A stretch of DNA of 64,000 nt from NCBI GenBank assembly GCA_002300355.1, contig NSGV01000001.1, positions 5,270,001 through 5,334,000 on the forward strand, given 5' to 3'. The stretch's first letter is position 1, and each line of letters opens with the position of its first letter. Position numbers and translations under genes: made by a program. The notes beneath the pieces are model-generated. The model had not been told where the DNA came from and did no database searches. It worked only from the letters and a program-made list of their open reading frames with translations. This document shows, piece after piece, positions 26,026 to 36,256 of the stretch. Source of the stretch: Streptomyces sp. TLI_235 (lineage in GTDB: Bacteria > Actinomycetota > Actinomycetes > Streptomycetales > Streptomycetaceae).

Positions 26026-27498
26026 TCAGCGCCGGCCGCGGGAGCGGGCCGCGGGCGGCTCGGTCGGCAGCCCGGCCGCGCGCAGCGCCGCCAGGACGCC
26101 CCGGGAACGGCCCTCCTCCAGCACGACGGCCGCGCCCAGCAGCACCTGGTACAGCTCGCGGTGCGGCAGCAGGGCGCGCCCCAGCTCGGCGAGGTCACCG
26201 GGCGAGCGCAGCCCCGCCGCCTCCCGGACCAGCAGGGCGGCCAACTGCGCGGCCGACGGGTGCGGGTCGGCGGGAAACGCCAACTGCCTGACCGCGGCCG
26301 CTACATCGGCGACCGGCCGTCCCGCGGCCTGGCGCAGCAGGTGCCGGACGTCGCCCGCCCGGCCCGCCGTGGCCAAAGCGCCGGCCAGCGCGGCCAGTTC
26401 GGCCGGCGGCGCGGACGCCCACTCCCACAGCAGGGTCTGCCCGTCGGCGGCCTGGCCCGCCCGCTCCAGCGCCGCGAGCAGCGCCGGCAGCGCCGATCCG
26501 GGCACGGCCCACAGCGCGTGGAAGAGCTCGTTGGCCTCGTCCGCCAGCCCCGTCCTGCGCAGCTCCGCCAGCGTGCCCGCGGCCTGGTCCGGCGAACCGT
26601 GCGCGGTGGCGCGGACGAGATAGCCCGCCGCACCGTACGGGCCCCGCGCGCGCAGCAGACCCGCGAGGGCGGCCACGTCCTGCGGCGCCAGCGTCACCGC
26701 GGCCTGCGCGGCGACCGCCGCCGACTCGTGCGCCGCGCCGCGGCCGTGCAGGTCGGTGATCCGCGCAGCGAAGGCCGCCAACTCCTCGGCGCTGCGCGGC
26801 GGGGGAGCGGGGGCCGCCGGCGCGGCCTCCTCGCCGCCGGCCGGGGCCGGCCGCTCCGCCTCGTCCGCGGCCTCCGGGGCCCGGACACCGCCGAAACGCG
26901 CCCCGCGCACCGGCGCCGGCGCGGCGGCGGCCGCCGCGGTGTCCGGCCCGGCGGTCTGGAGCGGCTCCTCCTGGAAGGCGCCGCCGAAACGGGCGCCGGT
27001 GGGACGCCGACGCTTCGCCGGTGCGGCTGGGGCTGCGGGCACGGGCGCGGGTGCGTCGGGGGGCGCGGGGGCCTGGGCCCGGGGCCGGTTCGGCACGTCC
27101 GCGGGCCGGCTGCCCGCCGTCTGCTGACGCGGGACCGCGTCCTGCTGCCCACCGCCGCCCTGGTCGTACGGCTCGCGGTGGTCGGGTCGGACGGCACCGC
27201 CGTTCTGCCGGACGAGGTCCTCCAGCGCGAGGAGCCGCTCGCTCAACTCGAGGCAGCGCGCGCCCAGTCCCTCCCGGAGCGACCGGGCCTGCGCGAGGCG
27301 CCGCAGCAGCTCCGGGTCCGGTTGCTGCTGCGGTTGGGCGTAGCCGTGTGTCCGGTCGGGCTCGCTCGCCGCCCGCACCGCCTCGGCGAGCCGTCGCTCG
27401 CGCTGCGCCGCGTACTGCCGTGCCCGGAGGAGTTCGTCCAGCTCCGTCCGCAGCGTCCGGATGTCCGCCGCCGTGTGCCCCAGCTCCTGCACTGCCAT
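26026..27498 (-). CDS. Coiled-coil and Ala/Pro-rich hypothetical protein
   Basis: 490 aa, not recognised. The N-terminus (about 1-110) is a charged coiled coil (IRTLRTELDELLRARQYAAQRERRLAEAV). Residues about 110-245 are Pro/Ala/Gln-rich and likely disordered, with twice-repeated GARFGG motifs. The C-terminal ~240 residues are Ala/Leu-rich helices that could form a helical-repeat domain. No signal peptide or membrane segment. Start ATG 27498 (MAVQELGHTAADI) is preferred over GTG 27681, which would add 61 residues without coding character. Probably cytoplasmic. Confidence 0.75.
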   Translation of the reverse strand: MAVQELGHTAADIRTLRTELDELLRARQYAAQRERRLAEAVRAASEPDRTHGYAQPQQQPDPELLRRLAQARSLREGLGARCLELSERLLALEDLVRQNGGAVRPDHREPYDQGGGGQQDAVPRQQTAGSRPADVPNRPRAQAPAPPDAPAPVPAAPAAPAKRRRPTGARFGGAFQEEPLQTAGPDTAAAAAAPAPVRGARFGGVRAPEAADEAERPAPAGGEEAAPAAPAPPPRSAEELAAFAARITDLHGRGAAHESAAVAAQAAVTLAPQDVAALAGLLRARGPYGAAGYLVRATAHGSPDQAAGTLAELRRTGLADEANELFHALWAVPGSALPALLAALERAGQAADGQTLLWEWASAPPAELAALAGALATAGRAGDVRHLLRQAAGRPVADVAAAVRQLAFPADPHPSAAQLAALLVREAAGLRSPGDLAELGRALLPHRELYQVLLGAAVVLEEGRSRGVLAALRAAGLPTEPPAARSRGRR

Positions 27499-27715
27499 CC
27501 TCGTCGACCAGCCTCTCCGCCCGGGGGCCGCCCAGCCGGCCCCTGGCCCTGACTCCGGGCCATCCTCGCCAACCCATACGGCGTCGGTGTTACAGGCGTG
27601 AGTCCGCTGATTTTCGCCGAATGACGATGCAGGTGGCGGGGGTTGAAGTCGTCGGGGGCAGTCGGCGCACCGCGGGGGCACGCACCCCGGTGCCGGGCGC
27701 GGCGGCCAGGGCCGG

Positions 27716-28294
27716 TCAGGCGGCGAGCCGGGCCCGGGCCTCCATCAGCGCGAAGCCGAGCAGGTTGAGACCGCGCCACTCGTGCGGCCGGGTGGCGCGC
27801 TCGTTGTCGGCCGCCAGACCGATGCCCCACAGCCGGTCGAGCGGGCTCGCCTCCACCAGGACGCGCTGCGCGGTGCCCAGCAGGTAGGCCCGCAGCGCCT
27901 CGTCCTGCCCGAACTTGGCCACATTGCCGGCGACGACCAGCTCGAACCGCTCGGCGGCCCACCGCACCTCGTCGAAGCCGCGGACCAGGCGGCCGAGTTT
28001 CTTGGCCTCGCCCGGGGTGGCCGCGGCCAGGATGCGGGCCAGCGTCTCGCCGTCCCCGAACAGCCGGGCCTTGCCGGCCATCATCCAGTGCTCGGCGGAG
28101 CGGTAGGCGACACCGTCGACCGTGAACTCCCCGGGCCACCACTGGCTGAGCGACCCCGCGCCGATCCGGCCGTCCGGCTCCGGCCGGTGGCCCCAGAAGA
28201 GCAGGTACTTGGGCCGGGCGCCCGCCTCGACCAGGGCGGTCAGCTGCTCACGGGTGCGGGTGTCGGCCGGCAGGATGGGTTCGGTGGTCGTCAT
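27716..28294 (-). CDS. NADAR family protein (YbiA-like, DUF1768)
   Basis: 192 aa. NADAR proteins are N-glycosidases acting on riboflavin intermediates (YbiA) or, in other members, removing ADP-ribose from nucleic acid bases. Motifs seen: YLLFWGH, LSQWWPGEF, SAEHWMMAGKA, PLDRLWGIGL and NLLGFALMEAR. Start ATG 28294 with GGGAG upstream. The upstream gene is the MFS exporter 92 bp away on the same strand. Which substrate class applies cannot be decided from the sequence alone. Confidence 0.88.
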   Translation of the reverse strand: MTTTEPILPADTRTREQLTALVEAGARPKYLLFWGHRPEPDGRIGAGSLSQWWPGEFTVDGVAYRSAEHWMMAGKARLFGDGETLARILAAATPGEAKKLGRLVRGFDEVRWAAERFELVVAGNVAKFGQDEALRAYLLGTAQRVLVEASPLDRLWGIGLAADNERATRPHEWRGLNLLGFALMEARARLAA

Positions 28295-28386
28295 GGCGCC
28301 ATGCTCCCATCCGCCGCCGACGGCCCGCCCCGGGTTTTCCCGCCGCCCCCGGCCGGGCGCCCGCGGCCCGCGCAGCTCCGGGCGGC

Positions 28387-29826
28387 TCAGACGACCGAGC
28401 GCGGCAGCCGCAGGCTGAGCGCGGCGATGGCCACCGATCCGCCGAACTGCAGGGCGAGCACCAGTGCCAGCGCGTGCGCGAAGCCCATGGTGGGCGCGAC
28501 GGCGAGGAAGAGCGTCCCGAGTGTCGCGACGCCGAGCGCGAGGCTGGACTGCTGGGTGGTCGCCAGGACCCCGCTGCCGACACCCGCCCGCTCGGCCGGC
28601 ACCTTGGACAGCACCACCCGGAACAGCGGTGTGCCCACCAGGCCCTGGCCGATGCCCGCCAGGGCGACACCGGGGAGCATCCGCAGCGGCGAGAAGTGCG
28701 CCCAGTCCGCCAGGACGGTGGCGAGCAGCGTGACCAGACCGATGCCCTGGACCACCGCGCCCGCCGTGATCACCCGGCTGCCGAAGCGGCCCACCAGACG
28801 CGGACCGGAGAGCGAGGCCGCGAAGTACCCGGTGGCCATCGGCACCAGGGCCCAGCCGGCGGCGACCGGGCCGAGCCGCAGGCCGTGCTGGAGCAGGATC
28901 GCGATGACGAACATGAAGCCGCCGAAGCCGGTGAAGTACGGCAGCGCGATCCCGAGCCCGCGGCGCATCTCGGGGATGCGCAGCAGCGAGAGCGGCACCA
29001 GTGGTGTGCCGCCGCGCCGTTCGGCGCGCCGCTCCACGGCCACGAAGGCGGCGGCGAGCAGCGGGAACAGGCCGAGCAGCAGCCAGGTCCACAGCGGCCA
29101 GCCGACGGCGCGGCCCTCCATCAGCGGGACGAACAGGGCGAGCAGCGCGGCCGTCAGCAGCGCCGTGCCCGGCAGGTCCACCCCGGCCGCCCGGCTCGCC
29201 CGGGTCTCCGGCACGTACCGCACCGCGAGCGCCGCGGTCACCAGGGCGAACGGGACGTTCAGCAGGAAGACGGCGCGCCAGCCGGTGCCGAACAGGTCCG
29301 CCGCGACCATCATGCCGCCGAGGACCTGGCCGATGACCACGGAGATGCCGCCGACCGCGCCGTAGATGCCGAGGGCGCGGGCCCGCTGCGCCCCGCCGCT
29401 CGCGGCGGTGATGGTGGCCAGCACCTGGGGCAGCAGCAGTGCCGCGGACGCGCCCTGGGCGACCCGCGCCGCCACCAGCGTCCAGGCCGTCGGCGCGAGG
29501 CCGCAGGCGAGCGAGGTCACGGCGAACAGCGCCGCGCCGGCGACGAACAGGCGCCGCCGGCCGAGCGCGTCGCCGAGGCGGCCGCCGAGCACCAGCAGCA
29601 CGGCGAAGGCGATGCCGTACCCGGCGGCGACGAGTTCCAGCACCGCGGGGCCCGCCGCGAGATCGTGGTCGATGGTGGGCAGCGCGACGTTGACGATGAA
29701 GAAGTCGAGCATCGGCAGGAAGGCGCCGAGCAGGACGGTGACGAGGCCGGCGACACCCAGGGTGGTGGCGTTCGCGGCACGACCGGCGGGGGAGGTGGTC
29801 CGTGGAAGCGTCAGTTGCTGAGTCAC
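28387..29826 (-). CDS. MFS drug:H+ antiporter, DHA2 (EmrB/QacA) type
   Basis: 479 aa with about 14 hydrophobic segments. Motif D1-like LPMLDFFIVNVALPTIDHDL, motif A LGGRLGDALGRRR and motif C GGISVVIGQVLGG are all present, which places it in the 14-TM multidrug exporters. Substrate unknown. GTG 29826 begins MTQQLTLPRTT. It is divergently transcribed from the HTH regulator at 29929, with palindromes in the 102-bp gap, so it is very probably controlled by that regulator. Confidence 0.93.
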   Translation of the reverse strand: MTQQLTLPRTTSPAGRAANATTLGVAGLVTVLLGAFLPMLDFFIVNVALPTIDHDLAAGPAVLELVAAGYGIAFAVLLVLGGRLGDALGRRRLFVAGAALFAVTSLACGLAPTAWTLVAARVAQGASAALLLPQVLATITAASGGAQRARALGIYGAVGGISVVIGQVLGGMMVAADLFGTGWRAVFLLNVPFALVTAALAVRYVPETRASRAAGVDLPGTALLTAALLALFVPLMEGRAVGWPLWTWLLLGLFPLLAAAFVAVERRAERRGGTPLVPLSLLRIPEMRRGLGIALPYFTGFGGFMFVIAILLQHGLRLGPVAAGWALVPMATGYFAASLSGPRLVGRFGSRVITAGAVVQGIGLVTLLATVLADWAHFSPLRMLPGVALAGIGQGLVGTPLFRVVLSKVPAERAGVGSGVLATTQQSSLALGVATLGTLFLAVAPTMGFAHALALVLALQFGGSVAIAALSLRLPRSVV

Positions 29827-29853
29827 GGGACCTACGATCCGCCCGGCCGCACC

Positions 29854-29895
29854 CTGGTACCAGACACGGTTTATCCAGGTATAACGACTACCTGG
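29854..29895. promoter_or_regulatory. Palindromic operator in the MFS/regulator divergent promoter
   Basis: Perfect inverted repeat CCAGGTA-N7-TACCTGG (29875-29895) and, 11 bp to the left, the 10-bp palindrome CTGGTACCAG (29854-29863). The N7 spacer TAACGAC contains part of a -10-like TATAAC for the plus strand. This region is also visibly more AT-rich than its surroundings. Confidence 0.6.
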
Positions 29896-29928
29896 CAACA
29901 GGATCGGCCGAGAGGCATGCTGGGGAGC

Positions 29929-30813
29929 ATGGCTACCACCGTCTCCTCCGCAGGCCGCCCCGCCCAGGCCGCCCCGGCACCCGCCGCGGCCCGCCGCCAG
30001 GAGCTGGCCGCCTTCCTCCGCAGCCGCCGCGAACGCATCTCCCCCGAGCAGGTGGGCCTTCCGGACACCGGCCGCCGCCGCACCCCGGGCCTGCGCCGCG
30101 AGGAGGTGGCGCACCTCGCCACCGTGGGCGTCACCTGGTACACGTGGCTGGAGCAGGGGCGGGACATCCAGGTCTCCTCGCAGGTCCTGCAGTCGGTGGC
30201 CCGGGCGCTGCTGCTCGACCCGACGGAGCGCGCCCACCTGTTCGTCCTGGCCGGTGCGGAGGATCCGGCACCGGTCGTCGAGTGCGCCACCGTCACCCCG
30301 GCCGCGCGGGCGCTGCTCGCCCAGCTGGAGCCCGTGCCGGCCGCGGTGCTGAACAGCCGGTACGACATCCTCGCCTACAACCGGGCGTACACCTGGATCA
30401 CGGGCGACCTCGACGCGCTCCCGTTCGAGGACCGCAATCTGATGTGGCTGGCCTTCACCGACTCCGCGTTCCGGCGGAGCCTCGTCGACATCGAGGAGGC
30501 GGGCCCCGCGATGGCGGCCAGGTTCCGCACCGCCATGGCCGACCACGGCGCCGAGCCGGCCTGGAAGACCCTGCTGAACCGGCTGCGCAAGGCCTCGCCG
30601 CAGTTCGAGGAGGTGTGGCGGCAGCACGAGGTCGCCGGCCTCGGCAACGGCCTGAAGCGCTTCCTGGTGCCGGACGTCGGCCTGCTGCGCTTCGAGTACA
30701 CCAATCTCTGGCTCGGCCCGCGGCCCGGCCCGCGGCTGGTCGCCTACACGCCCCAGGACGAGGAGACCCGGGCCGGCCTGGAGCGGCTCGCTGCCCTGTC
30801 CAGGACCGCCTGA
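29929..30813 (+). CDS. HTH transcriptional regulator, XRE with MmyB-like ligand domain
   Basis: 294 aa. The HTH covers about residues 20-90 (AAFLRSRRERISPEQVGL ... TPGLRREEVAHLATVGVTWYTWLEQGRDI), the signature of the large actinobacterial family whose C-terminal half is MmyB-like and binds fatty-acid-type ligands. C-terminal motifs: NSRYDILAYNRAY and RFEYTNLWLGPRPGPRLVAYTP. Start ATG 29929 is uncertain: GGGGAG is almost adjacent, and ATG 29917 is possible. Divergent from the MFS exporter, whose likely repressor it is. Confidence 0.88.
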   Translation: MATTVSSAGRPAQAAPAPAAARRQELAAFLRSRRERISPEQVGLPDTGRRRTPGLRREEVAHLATVGVTWYTWLEQGRDIQVSSQVLQSVARALLLDPTERAHLFVLAGAEDPAPVVECATVTPAARALLAQLEPVPAAVLNSRYDILAYNRAYTWITGDLDALPFEDRNLMWLAFTDSAFRRSLVDIEEAGPAMAARFRTAMADHGAEPAWKTLLNRLRKASPQFEEVWRQHEVAGLGNGLKRFLVPDVGLLRFEYTNLWLGPRPGPRLVAYTPQDEETRAGLERLAALSRTA

Positions 30814-30889
30814 CCCTGCCGACCGGAGTCCGACCGGAGCCCTACCGGAGTCCGATCGGAGCGCGGCCGGGCTCTCCTCCGGGTGGGGG

Positions 30890-30895
30890 ACAATG
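30890..30895 (+). promoter_or_regulatory. -10 box GACAAT upstream of dus
   Basis: GACAAT lies 38 nt before ATG 30934; the predicted UTR of about 32 nt includes GAGGA. Confidence 0.35.
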
Positions 30896-30933
30896 GAGAG
30901 TCCCGAATCCCGTCTGCCGAGGACTCTGCCCGC

Positions 30934-32145
30934 ATGACCACCACGCCCAGCACACCCGACACCGTCGGCGCCGCCGAAGCCGCCGGTGCGCCGACCACCG
31001 CCGCGGTTGCCGAGTTCACCCCCCTGGACATCGGCCCGATGCGGGTGTGGCCGCCGGTGGTGCTGGCGCCCATGGCCGGGATCACCAACGCGCCGTTCCG
31101 CACGCTCTGCCGTGAGCAGAGCGGCGGCAAGGGGCTGTTCGTCTCCGAGATGATCACCACCCGGGCGCTGGTCGAGCGCAACGCCAAGACCATGCAGCTG
31201 ATCACGTTCGACCCGAGCGAGAAGCCGCGGTCGATCCAGCTGTACGGCGTCGACCCGGTCACCGTCGGCAAGGCCGCCCGGATGATCGCCGACGAGGGCC
31301 TCGCCGACCACATCGACCTGAACTTCGGCTGCCCCGTCCCCAAGGTCACCCGCAAGGGCGGCGGCTCGGCCCTCCCGTACAAGCGGAACCTGCTGCGGGA
31401 CATCCTGCGCGAGGCCGTCTCCAACGCCGGGGACCTGCCGGTCACCATGAAGATGCGCAAGGGCATCGACGACGACCACCTCACCTTCCTGGACGCCGGC
31501 CGGATCGGTGCCGAGGAGGGCGTCTCGGCGATCGCGCTGCACGGCCGCACGGCCGCCCAGCACTACGGCGGCACCGCCGACTGGTCGGCGATCGCCCGGC
31601 TGCGCGAGTCGGTGCCCGGGCACATCCCGGTGCTCGGCAACGGCGACATCTGGTCGGCCGAGGACGCGCTGCGGATGATGCGCGAGACCGGCTGCGACGG
31701 CGTGGTGGTCGGCCGCGGCTGCCTGGGCCGGCCCTGGCTGTTCAAGGACCTGGTCGCGGTCTTCGAGGGCGACGCCGACCACGCCCGCCCGACCTTCGGC
31801 GAGGTCTCCCGGGCGATGGTGCGCCACGCGCAGCTGCTCGGCGAGTGGCTCGGTGACGAGGCCCGCGGCGTGATCGACTTCCGCAAGCACGTGGCCTGGT
31901 ACACCAAGGGCTTCTCGGTCGGCTCGGAGCTGCGCGTGCGACTGGCCAACGCGTCCTCGCTGGTCGAGCTGGCGGAGCTGCTGGAGCAGATCGACCAGGC
32001 GCAGCTCTGGCCGGCCGGCGCGGACGGCCCGCGGGGCCGGACGAGCGGCAACAACCGGGTGGTACTGCCGGACGGCTGGTTGGACGATCCGTACGACTGC
32101 GCCGTCCCCTCCGTTGACGCCGAATCGGACACATCTGGCGGATGA
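30934..32145 (+). CDS. dusB: tRNA-dihydrouridine synthase
   Basis: FMN-dependent enzyme that reduces uridines in the tRNA D-loop. 403 aa. The TIM barrel starts VVLAPMAGITNAPFR; HIDLNFGCPVPKVTRKGGGSAL carries the catalytic Cys, and MKMRKGID, IALHGRTAAQ, LGNGDIWS and VVVGRGCLGRPWLF bind FMN and phosphate. A C-terminal helical tRNA-binding domain follows, with a tail ending in SDTSGG. The first ~45 residues are an Ala/Thr-rich extension. The DusB-type assignment is by overall similarity. Confidence 0.92.
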   Translation: MTTTPSTPDTVGAAEAAGAPTTAAVAEFTPLDIGPMRVWPPVVLAPMAGITNAPFRTLCREQSGGKGLFVSEMITTRALVERNAKTMQLITFDPSEKPRSIQLYGVDPVTVGKAARMIADEGLADHIDLNFGCPVPKVTRKGGGSALPYKRNLLRDILREAVSNAGDLPVTMKMRKGIDDDHLTFLDAGRIGAEEGVSAIALHGRTAAQHYGGTADWSAIARLRESVPGHIPVLGNGDIWSAEDALRMMRETGCDGVVVGRGCLGRPWLFKDLVAVFEGDADHARPTFGEVSRAMVRHAQLLGEWLGDEARGVIDFRKHVAWYTKGFSVGSELRVRLANASSLVELAELLEQIDQAQLWPAGADGPRGRTSGNNRVVLPDGWLDDPYDCAVPSVDAESDTSGG

Positions 32146-32152
32146 TCTGTAC

Positions 32153-32180
32153 GGCCGGTCGAAAATCTCCTCGACCGGCC
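32153..32180 (+). terminator. First terminator after dus
   Basis: Perfect 10-bp stem GGCCGGTCGA / TCGACCGGCC with an 8-nt loop, 7 nt after the dus stop. Confidence 0.7.
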
Positions 32181-32197
32181 ATCTGCCGCTACGGCCC

Positions 32198-32228
32198 AGC
32201 CCTCTTGTCCGATCTGGCCAAGAGGGCT
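32198..32228 (+). terminator. Second tandem terminator after dus
   Basis: Perfect 10-bp stem AGCCCTCTTG / CAAGAGGGCT with an 11-nt loop, followed by CCTTTCTGG. Confidence 0.65.
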
Positions 32229-32709
32229 CCTTTCTGGCAGATTTCAATCACTCTCCGCGACCACCTCGACTACGCAGGGCTGCATCGTATGCGGTCTTGT
32301 GCGCTCGGCAGCTGAGATGCGCTCGTGACGCTTGCCACATAGTCTGAGTGGTTGACGGCCGGTCAGGTCGCCGAAAGGCCTCGACAACGTGAAACGCTTC
32401 CCGAAGGGGTCGTCGCGCCGATCGGTGTGCCTGACTGCAGGAAATCAAGCCGGGGCAACAGAGTCGACGATCGGCCATCACTCTCTGTCCGGTTCATGTG
32501 ATCTTCAGGTTTCGATGTCTTCACTACTTGAACGATAGCTAGCGTCAACCGGACGATTTCGGCAAGACAGGTGAATGCCTACCCGGGCATTAGATCTGCC
32601 GGGTCCTGAGTGGGTCCCACGCACGTACGGCCTATCTGCGGCACGAAAGCGCCTTTGAAATGGGTATGTTCTCCGGCGTCAGGGCAACCGTGTGCGAGGA
32701 GACCGACCC
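32229..32709 (+). other. Lower-GC intergenic region upstream of ppdK
   Basis: About 480 bp with no convincing gene on either strand: short open frames lack GC-rich third positions. GC content is visibly below that of flanking genes (for example around 32440-32560). A TATGTT with an upstream TG (32662-32670) is a possible extended -10 for ppdK, leaving a UTR of about 33 nt with GAGGAGA. The remainder could hold a small RNA or regulatory sites; nothing specific can be named. Confidence 0.5.
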
Positions 32710-35418
<2,709 letters not shown>

Positions 35419-35515
35419 CACGAAGCAGCGCGGTCCCATCGCTGACCGCACACCCCCTCCGCAGGGGAGGGGCGTTCGACGGAGCTCGGCGCAGGAGAGC
35501 CGTCGGACGTAGCAG

Positions 35516-35555
35516 CCGGGGCGGGAACGGACAATGGGGTCCGTTCCCGCCCCGG
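35516..35555 (+). terminator. Strong terminator after ppdK
   Basis: Perfect 17-bp stem, left arm CCGGGGCGGGAACGGAC (35516-35532), 6-nt loop, complementary right arm 35539-35555, then CGGCCTTTCC. A smaller CCCCTCC / GGAGGGG hairpin precedes it near 35455-35473. Confidence 0.85.
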
Positions 35556-35694
35556 CGGCCTTTCCGGGTACAGGCGCGGGCGCGCAGACGCCCGCCGGGC
35601 GGTCCGCCGACCGATGCTCCGTCTGCGGCCGAACGGGTGAGAGCGGCGCGAAGGTCGTCCCGGCGCGCTCCGCCGAGCGGGCAAGCTGTCCGCC

Positions 35695-36183
35695 ATGACC
35701 AGCCGAAACCACGTGATCGTCGCCGTCCTGGTGGTGTGCGCCATCGTTGCCGCGGCCGCCTACGCGCTCGGCGACCGCACCGGTTCGACGAGGAATCCCA
35801 CCACCGGCGCCACCCCCGGCGGCACCCCGACACCGGCCGGGACGCCCACCGGCACGCCGAGAAGCGGCGCGAGCCCGGTCTGGCTGCCGAGCGACCCGGC
35901 GATCGCCGACGTCTGCCGCACCCGGCTCCCCGCGCAGGCGGGCACCACCCTCGGCCTGATCGCCGCGGGCGGCCCCTACCCGTACCGCTCGGACGGGGTC
36001 GTGTTCGAGAACCGCGAGGGCCTGCTGCCGCGGCACACCACCGGCTACTACCACGAGTACACCGTCGCCACCCCGGGCTCCGACGACCGCGGCACCCGGC
36101 GCATCGTCACCGGCACGTCCGGCGAGCGCTACTGGAGCGCCGACCACTACGCCAGCTTCCGCGAGATCGACCCCCGCTGCTGA
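35695..36183 (+). CDS. Guanyl-specific ribonuclease (RNase Sa/barnase class), exported
   Basis: 162 aa. Extracellular-type RNase that cleaves after guanosine. A hydrophobic N-terminus (VIVAVLVVCAIVAAAAYAL, 7-25) is followed by a Thr/Pro/Gly linker (about 30-62) and an RNase Sa domain. By alignment with RNase Sa, Glu54 = Glu121 (YYHEYTV), Arg65 = Arg132, Arg69 = Arg136 (RGTRR), His85 = His151 (ADHYASF), and the Cys74-Cys162 disulfide is kept, so it should be active. Lack of a clear cleavage site plus linker suggests it may stay membrane-tethered. No barstar-type inhibitor gene is adjacent. Confidence 0.9.
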   Translation: MTSRNHVIVAVLVVCAIVAAAAYALGDRTGSTRNPTTGATPGGTPTPAGTPTGTPRSGASPVWLPSDPAIADVCRTRLPAQAGTTLGLIAAGGPYPYRSDGVVFENREGLLPRHTTGYYHEYTVATPGSDDRGTRRIVTGTSGERYWSADHYASFREIDPRC

Positions 36184-36256
36184 GCCCGCACGGCCGGCGC
36201 ACCGCGGCCTCGGCGACCGGAAACACCCTGGCCGGGAGCGTGCCCCGGCTGCCACC

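Noticed and set aside
28387..32247. Minus-strand open frame of 1286 codons
   Set aside because: Only 28387-29826 has MFS coding character. The rest is antisense to the HTH regulator and dus, an open frame caused by high GC.
32363..32548. Small minus-strand open frame in the ppdK upstream gap
   Set aside because: No GC-rich third positions, no ribosome site and no similarity I recognise.
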